This document shows, one piece after another, positions 58,522 to 64,000 of a DNA stretch of 64,000 nt. A model generated the notes under the pieces. The model was given only the letters and a program-made list of their open reading frames with translations. It had not been told where the DNA came from and did no database searches. The translations under genes and the position numbers were made by a program. Each line of letters opens with the position of its first letter. The stretch's first letter is position 1. This stretch comes from Mesodorylaimus sp. YZB2_4 (Eukaryota > Nematoda > Enoplea > Dorylaimida > Dorylaimidae), in assembly GCA_030248295.1 (NCBI GenBank), contig JASANH010001213.1:620001-684000 (forward strand), given 5' to 3'.

Positions 58522-59607
58522 TTAGCCGTTTGATTTCACAACAAATAATCGATTCTGTTTGGAGTGCGAGCCTTCGTACTGTTGATTGTCCGTTTGTTTC
58601 AGACGCAGGATTTTTCGGAAAACCTTGCGGTATTCGTCGCTCCGAGCGTAATAAATAAAAAAATTACATCCTGTGCTAACCATGACAAGTATGCCTTGAT
58701 GCATGGATATATGAAATACGAGCGATGGCGATGTCGCAAATTGATTGGTCAAAGCGATGATCGAATTGCCGATCAATGCAGATGAAATATAAACACCAGC
58801 AAAAATAACCAAAGATGTCAGCATTTTGTTATTCCTCAGTGCTTGATCATTAGCATTTGTTCGAAATTCGGCCATCCTCTTTGCTTTGACGTAGGCCACA
58901 GCATAGCTGACCACCACCAGAACATTGATGACCACATTGGAATTTGTCCAGAACAGAAGTCCAGCATTTCGCAGTGCCGTGGGTGGGGCGCAAGTTGGGA
59001 CGATATCTTTGGGATCTATACTTGGCCAAGCTACGATTATATTGATCAGCCCGAATAGCCAGGATGCGCAAATAATTACGAATGTGTACTTGGAGGTTAG
59101 ATTCTTGTAAAATATAGGTTTCGTCAGTGAGACGACTCTATCTATACCGATGGCTAAAATTGTGAATGCTGCGCCATCCATGCAGACTACGACAGGTGCA
59201 AACAGGTAAAAACAGGTTTCGTTGGTCATGGACAGCGATTCCAGACCTTGTGCTGACGCCCACAGGGACTGAGTCCCGCAACAGATAAACGAGACGCTGT
59301 GAAGCAAGTCAGAGAACGACAGATTCGCCACTAAGATGTTGCACCGATTTCTTTTCAGTTCGGGTGACTTCGAAAGCGCGATCAAGATCATTAAATTACC
59401 AAATATGGCCGCAAATCCGCCAGAAATAAAAATTATACCCAGAGGCCATATGTATAGGTCAAATGTGGGCATTCTCCCACCAATACTTGTGTTCGAGAAG
59501 TTCAAAAAATTTTCACTTAAAATTATATCCATAACGAGGATCAGAGGAGTCAGGTTAGACGGCCTTAACGGGAGCAAGATGGCTTTGATTCGAATTTCGC
59601 TCAACAT
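58522..59607 (-). CDS. Srsx-like GPCR, intronless, intact
   Basis: An open frame of 361 codons starts at ATG 59607; an in-frame ATG at 59532 (MDIILSENF) is an alternative start with less hydrophobic leader. N-glycosylation sites N-L-T, N-F-S and N-T-S occur near the N-terminus. TM1 is about residues 52-78 with G-N (70-71). TM2 is about 90-111 with L-S-F-S-D (96-100). TM3 ends in G-I-D-R-V-V-S (154-160). A cysteine in the second loop (about 207) can pair with that ahead of TM3 (132). TM4 to TM7 follow, with TM7 N-F-F-I-Y-Y for NPxxY and a basic helix 8. G-I-D-R-V-V-S-L-x-x-P and N-F-F-I-Y are typical of Srsx and related nematode-type receptors. Ligand unknown. Confidence 0.85.
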   Translation of the reverse strand: MLSEIRIKAILLPLRPSNLTPLILVMDIILSENFLNFSNTSIGGRMPTFDLYIWPLGIIFISGGFAAIFGNLMILIALSKSPELKRNRCNILVANLSFSDLLHSVSFICCGTQSLWASAQGLESLSMTNETCFYLFAPVVVCMDGAAFTILAIGIDRVVSLTKPIFYKNLTSKYTFVIICASWLFGLINIIVAWPSIDPKDIVPTCAPPTALRNAGLLFWTNSNVVINVLVVVSYAVAYVKAKRMAEFRTNANDQALRNNKMLTSLVIFAGVYISSALIGNSIIALTNQFATSPSLVFHISMHQGILVMVSTGCNFFIYYARSDEYRKVFRKILRLKQTDNQQYEGSHSKQNRLFVVKSNG

Positions 59608-61889
59608 AGTTTTATGTACGTAGCTGCACTCGGGTACCTGGGATTAGAAGCATTCATTTTCATTAGAGGCGTCCTCTGCCAAATGGGGATGGTCGATTTA
59701 CAGAAATATGACGCTATCATTCATATCAGATCAGTTTTCAAGAATCTTGTGTTCCGAGAAGATGTTGGCACTCTTGCAAATCCACGACTATGTACTCTGA
59801 GTGCTACCTAATCACTTAAACACGTCAAAGCTTCACAAAAGTCATGATGGTCTCGTATTTACAGGATTGCTCAAATGCTCGTTCGAAGCTTAAAAAAGCA
59901 CGCAACTAATCTGCGAACAGTAACTACTATCCGTACACACAACTTATTGTTAGTCGTTATTACTAAATGGCACGTGGTTCTGATATGTCTTAGCTTTTTT
60001 CGAAGGACCAAAATGAGTTTGTTCGTTTGTTTGGGGCAGATTGTCATTCCCCGTGCCTAGAATCGATCGTTTGGGAGATGATTGGCTGTTCAGGACGAAA
60101 TTAAGGGGTACTGTATTTTCAGATTTATTTACAAACAGGTCTTGAGAGATGTCTGTGCGGGGAAAAACTTGCCAGTGAAATGAGAAGTCAATGTATTGTG
60201 CATACTGTAGCATAGAAAAGCCGGCGCTGTCTTGTGTTTAGCACTTCAATCAGTTTTATTAAGTCATATGACGAGCAGGCTTGAATTAAATCACCTCCTT
60301 GAAGTAGTTGCGCTTTCAGTTTCCGACTTTTCCTTCACTTGCGACTTTGAGCCCTTGAACACAGGAAATTCCATCACACTAGTTAATTCGCGCCTACAGA
60401 CCTACGCACGAAAGAATAATAATCGCATCAAATATAATCGGTTTGTAGGGTTCGTGCGCGTGCCGTATTCTGCACTGGACGGGGACTGGTGCAATAATCC
60501 TAGGAAATGCTTAACGGTACAGTACGATGATTGATTTCGTTTTTATCCTCCCCGATTCGTGAGGATCGGAACTTTTCAAGTCAAAGAAGCACGTGTCGCA
60601 GGAAGATTGCCAAAGAAAAGCCACATTTTCTCACTGCAAACTCGTACCCATTTGTCCTATCCTTACAAGAGGACCACGCTACGCGGTCCCGACAAAGTTC
60701 ACATTTTTCACTTTCATTTGTGACGACGTTGCCTTATGAGACTGGGTCCACTTTCTACATGCATACATACCCGCTGTCCAGGTCGCACACTGCCAGTGAG
60801 CCCATAGATATCAACACGAGTTTCATGTAATTCACGAAGTCCAATCTGGCTAGACGTGGTCAGTCCAATTTCCACACCACGACAGGTATATTCTGACGTG
60901 GTGTAACGCACTCACCGCGCTTCCCTCGTAAATGAACTATGCATAAAGTCCGCAAGTCCAACGAGTGCTTCAAACACTACAGTATCTACCCTTGGAGACA
61001 TAGCTAAAAAGGCACGGTGGTGTCAAATGTGAACTTAATGATGCATTAGCAGTTCTGCATTGGGCGAAATAAGTGGCAGTGTTGTATTATTGATTATATG
61101 CGCTTTTCAGTGATGGCTCCTCACTATCGCATCGATTAAATCGAAATCAGAAAAAGAAGTATTCAAATCTTTTTTTCAGTTCATTCAGGCGCCAGTCTAT
61201 TCTTGATAGAATTAAACATGGCCAAAAAACAAAGCATTCGGTAAACACATTGTAGCACGTGCCGAAAACGGCAATCAATGATTATACCATGAATTATGTG
61301 CGGTACAACCATCCAGACAGACCCTAAGTGCCTATGAGCAGGTACGAGGTGTACCTGAGTGAGCTCTCATAATTCCAGACATGTGTACTGGTCAACCGAT
61401 GGTTAGACATGCACTGGTTACATATCTAACATCGTCGGGAACATTATTCATCAGTTTGATCAGATTAGACAAGGATTCATTGACTTTCAACCCGAGGCCT
61501 GGAACTTTACAGTTATTGCTCTACAGGTCGCGTTTAGTTTGCGACAATAATAACTGTTCTTCGTGTCCTCGTGATAACGCGCGTTCAAGAAAAGAAAAGT
61601 CAATTAGTGCCCTAATCGTTAGTTCGGTGTGCACTTTATCTGCTCCAGCTGACGGAGCATTCTTGTACGGAATAAATCAGCTACGAAAAAGCAAGAGTGA
61701 GAGGATAGAGTTGTCCTTGTTAGAGTTACCAATGTCAGTCGAACCGGTCATTGTGAGCTGAAGTGAAATATTGATCTTCCCAGGCTTGGGGACGTCTTTC
61801 ACTCCAATTAATGTTTCAGTCGCAGGTCACAAGACTTGTCGTGCGCCATTCAGAGCTTTTGTCCAATCTACTTGGTTCATCATTGAACC
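59608..61889. other. 2.3-kb gene-free stretch
   Basis: Frames of up to 126 codons (60232-60534, 60531-60830, 61381-61761) lack recognised features. No RNA gene seen. Confidence 0.4.
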
Positions 61890-62819
61890 ATCGATGGGCT
61901 CGATGAATCAAAGTATTTGCTTCGACTTATACTTATTCCAAATATTCTGATCATTCCATCGAGTGTCTTAGCAATTGTGCTGAAAATTTTCACTGTGGTT
62001 ATTATTATATCTGCTATAAAATTACGTACCAAATGTTTTGTTCTGCTCTTATTCAATTCCTTCTTCAACATCCTGATCGGAATGAGCTATTTAGTGGCAA
62101 CAACGTTAAAATTGAAGCGTTATTTCCTAGAAATTGGCGAAATCTTGACCGTGTGGAATTGTTGCCTAGAGCTATCGTTTCTTATCTTTTCCCAGGTATG
62201 GTCACTGGGCATGAATATCGCTCTTGTTACTGAGCGAGTACTGGCGACTTATTGCTCGCACAGATATAAGCATTGGTCCTATTTCCAAGTGACGGTGCCA
62301 TTCGTCCTTTCAACCATTCTGTTCGCCCTTTCACAGTTGGCTTTACACGTTCACGATTCATGGATCAGCAATGAACAATATCTGGAAAGCTGTAGTGTTG
62401 CAAAAATTGTAACACCAGTGACACTAACGATTTTAACCTGCATCCAAATCCTTATGTCCTTAGTAGTTATCATTCTTCACGTGGTGCTGGCTCACGGCGT
62501 GAAAAAACAGAGGCATCAATTTCACGAATTAAAACGAACTCTGTCGACTGCGGCTGCCCAAAGGGAAATGGCCAAGCTGGAAGCTGATGCTAAGTTTGTG
62601 AAGGCTATAAGTGCCATTGTGATCACACAAACCTGCGCCATTTTGACAAAATTCATACTACGTTTCATCGATGTGCTAAGTGGCGAGGCTACGGCAACTG
62701 TGGCCAACAGAGTTGCAGTTCAAGTTGTTATACTTAGTTCGACGATCGATTTTTTCGCTCTGGTTACAATGAGTAGTGAGTTTCGAGCAGCTGCGAAGAA
62801 ATTTTTTCATATGGGTTGA
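61890..62819 (+). pseudogene. copy of the 45138 receptor lacking its start codon
   Basis: About 300 codons align with the gene at 45138-46106 with about 11 amino-acid changes (about 96% identity), including the same T-E-R-V-L-A motif and all seven helices. Similarity begins at about codon 6; the codon before it is a stop (TGA) in frame, and the ATG and 5' flank of the parent are absent. The frame is otherwise open, ending H-M-G, seven residues earlier than the parent. Possible meanings are a recent truncated duplicate, or a gene now using an upstream exon that I cannot identify. No acceptor that joins in frame was seen. Confidence 0.75.
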
Positions 62820-63185
62820 AATGTGGTGTCGACCACGTAGGCTTTTTAAAAATGTTCGTGAGTTCAATTTTCGGGTCTGGGACAGGAAAAATCGGGATCC
62901 GTACTAATGTGTACTGAATAACGTGTCAATAAATTTCCCTTTCTTGTCGTTTGTCTGACACTAATGTAATGTACCTTGAATATATATAAAAGGCATATAC
63001 CGTAGGTGTAGGTAGTGTGTTCATATATTGGGGACCCACAGCAGACTAGTGCGAGCTATATTATACTGTACATCTGCATGAAGCGAGCTTTCTCAAAACC
63101 CAGGATTCAGCCGCACGTCATTCCGTCTTACAGCTGTATATTGTGGGGTGGTGTCATCACTGTTTAGTGAGTCATCCTGTAGAGT
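62820..63185 (+). other. duplicated 3' flank of the 61890 copy
   Basis: This non-coding segment matches the 3' flank of the 45138 gene (44791-45137, minus strand) with moderate divergence, higher than in the coding part. Confidence 0.65.
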
Positions 63186-63515
63186 TTTAGGTAAAGTTTT
63201 AGTGCTTTCAACGTCCACCATCAACTTCAACCCCCCCCCCCCCTTCTGTAATCAAAATAGACCATTTCACAGCTCCCAAAAATTTGAAAAAGGTAACTTC
63301 AGTAATCATAACTGATACCTAATGTAGGTAGCAAATACCTGTCCTCGCTGCTCTGTGCTATTGGTCCCCAGCGACGCCCTCGGGAAATTTAAAAGTTAAA
63401 GCAGACGGAATGAAGGAAAATTATGGGCAGACTTTTACAGCTATTCGTACATATTCCAATCATACGTACTGTTTCTTTTCCTCGAAGCTTTCGTAAATTA
63501 GCATCAAAACTGGTA
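63186..63515. other. intergenic
   Basis: Contains a 13-base C run (63231-63243). No gene seen. Confidence 0.4.
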
Positions 63516-63994
63516 CCGTATTCCCTCGAAATTCTCCCACCCTCCACCCCCCCTCCTTGAAATCCTGCCCTCTAGTTATTCTCCCTCGTCCAGACCCCCG
63601 ATTGAACTTTATTCTCCCCCCTCTGGCACCTTCCCGGGCACGAATTTGAATTACCGCACAAAATCATCAGGTGTGGAAAATGTGCTAATTGGCTGCAAGA
63701 TTGCTAGTTTAGCGCATCCTTACCTTGACTTTTTCTTCGAACTAAAATTCTGTATCGTACATATTGATTGAATTCGGTAATGAGCAGGATGAATACGGGA
63801 AGAGAAGTATTGGAATAAACTGTTAGCAGTACTTTTTGGGAAGCTGTAGACTGTCTATCTTTCTATAGCTGATATCTATGTGAATAGTTTCTTTCTGGCA
63901 CCTGGAAAATGTTTGAGTTTTATTCTCCCCCCCCCCCCCCTCTGGCACCCATTCAAAAAAATTTCTTCCCGTGCAGAAATTTGATGAAATACGG
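63516..63994 (+). mobile_element. TA-flanked MITE, copy 3 of 3
   Basis: Same family as 8050-8512, plus orientation. It starts CCGTATTCCC and ends GAAATACGG, with TA at 63514-63515 and 63995-63996. It includes a 14-base C run (63927-63940). Confidence 0.75.
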
Positions 63995-64000
63995 TATATG

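Noticed and set aside
60232-60534. 100-codon plus-strand reading frame
   Set aside because: No ATG at the start and no recognisable features.
61381-61761. 126-codon plus-strand reading frame with ATG
   Set aside because: No family features and composition like non-coding DNA; length is expected by chance in this window.
1-64000. CRISPR array, bacterial operon or rRNA gene
   Set aside because: None of the expected repeat-spacer, ribosome-site or rRNA patterns is present; introns and repeat types show a eukaryotic genome.

Overview
The window looks like nuclear DNA of a small invertebrate, most likely an ecdysozoan such as a nematode or tardigrade. The evidence is very short introns (53-55 bp in two genes) with TTTCAG-type acceptors, several rhodopsin-family receptors with no intron, FMRFamide-receptor-like and nematode Srsx-like receptors, a DUF7027/LAPTM-like four-helix protein, a eukaryotic tRNA-Pro, and many non-LTR and LTR retroelements, SINEs and MITEs. 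The phylum cannot be fixed from this sequence alone, and no trans-splicing signal was recognised.

Host genes. G-protein-coupled receptors dominate. Three are FMRFamide-receptor-like (11228-12588 minus, 26256-27863 plus, 34452-35844 minus). Two of these share one phase-0 intron just before the E-R-Y/F motif; the third has no intron and a very long second extracellular loop. An orphan intronless receptor lies at 2283-3512 minus. Srsx-like receptors lie at 31325-32315 minus (interrupted by a 21-base poly-G tract), 41933-43210 plus (one intron, one frame change), 45138-46106 minus (intact), 58522-59607 minus (intact), and 61890-62819 plus (a roughly 96% identical copy of the 45138 gene without its ATG). 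The 5' end of the 45138 gene is also repeated in inverted orientation at about 44480-44790. Two four-helix membrane proteins (10178-11059 and 39526-40193) and a tRNA-Pro(TGG) (5339-5410) complete the recognisable host set. Nothing links these genes into one pathway; they read as a receptor-rich neighbourhood grown by local duplication.

Mobile DNA. From 20372 to 23149 a TIR-bounded DNA element holds a Jockey/CR1-type LINE, which itself holds a tRNA-derived SINE. A long inverted repeat (23799-24720), a palindromic MITE (29195-29469), a three-copy TA-flanked MITE family (8050, 30762, 63516), a small TA-flanked MITE (9075), another TIR element (38486) and two SINE families (7295 and 32885; 21312 and 43473) fill much of the intergenic space.

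The most unusual region is 47981-58083, a Ty3/Gypsy fossil on the minus strand. It has 199-bp LTRs about 3.5% apart, a matching AAAG flank, a polypurine tract, an integrase, and a PWWP-domain ORF next to the 3' LTR. Nested in it are a solo LTR (56964-57504), a Tx1-clade LINE (52756-56561) with an 11-bp target duplication, and a GC-rich LTR-like fossil (about 48690-52650) with a large proline-rich protein I do not recognise. A PWWP domain placed where chromoviruses carry a chromodomain is the best candidate here for an undescribed system: a retroelement with its own reader of H3K36-methylated chromatin.
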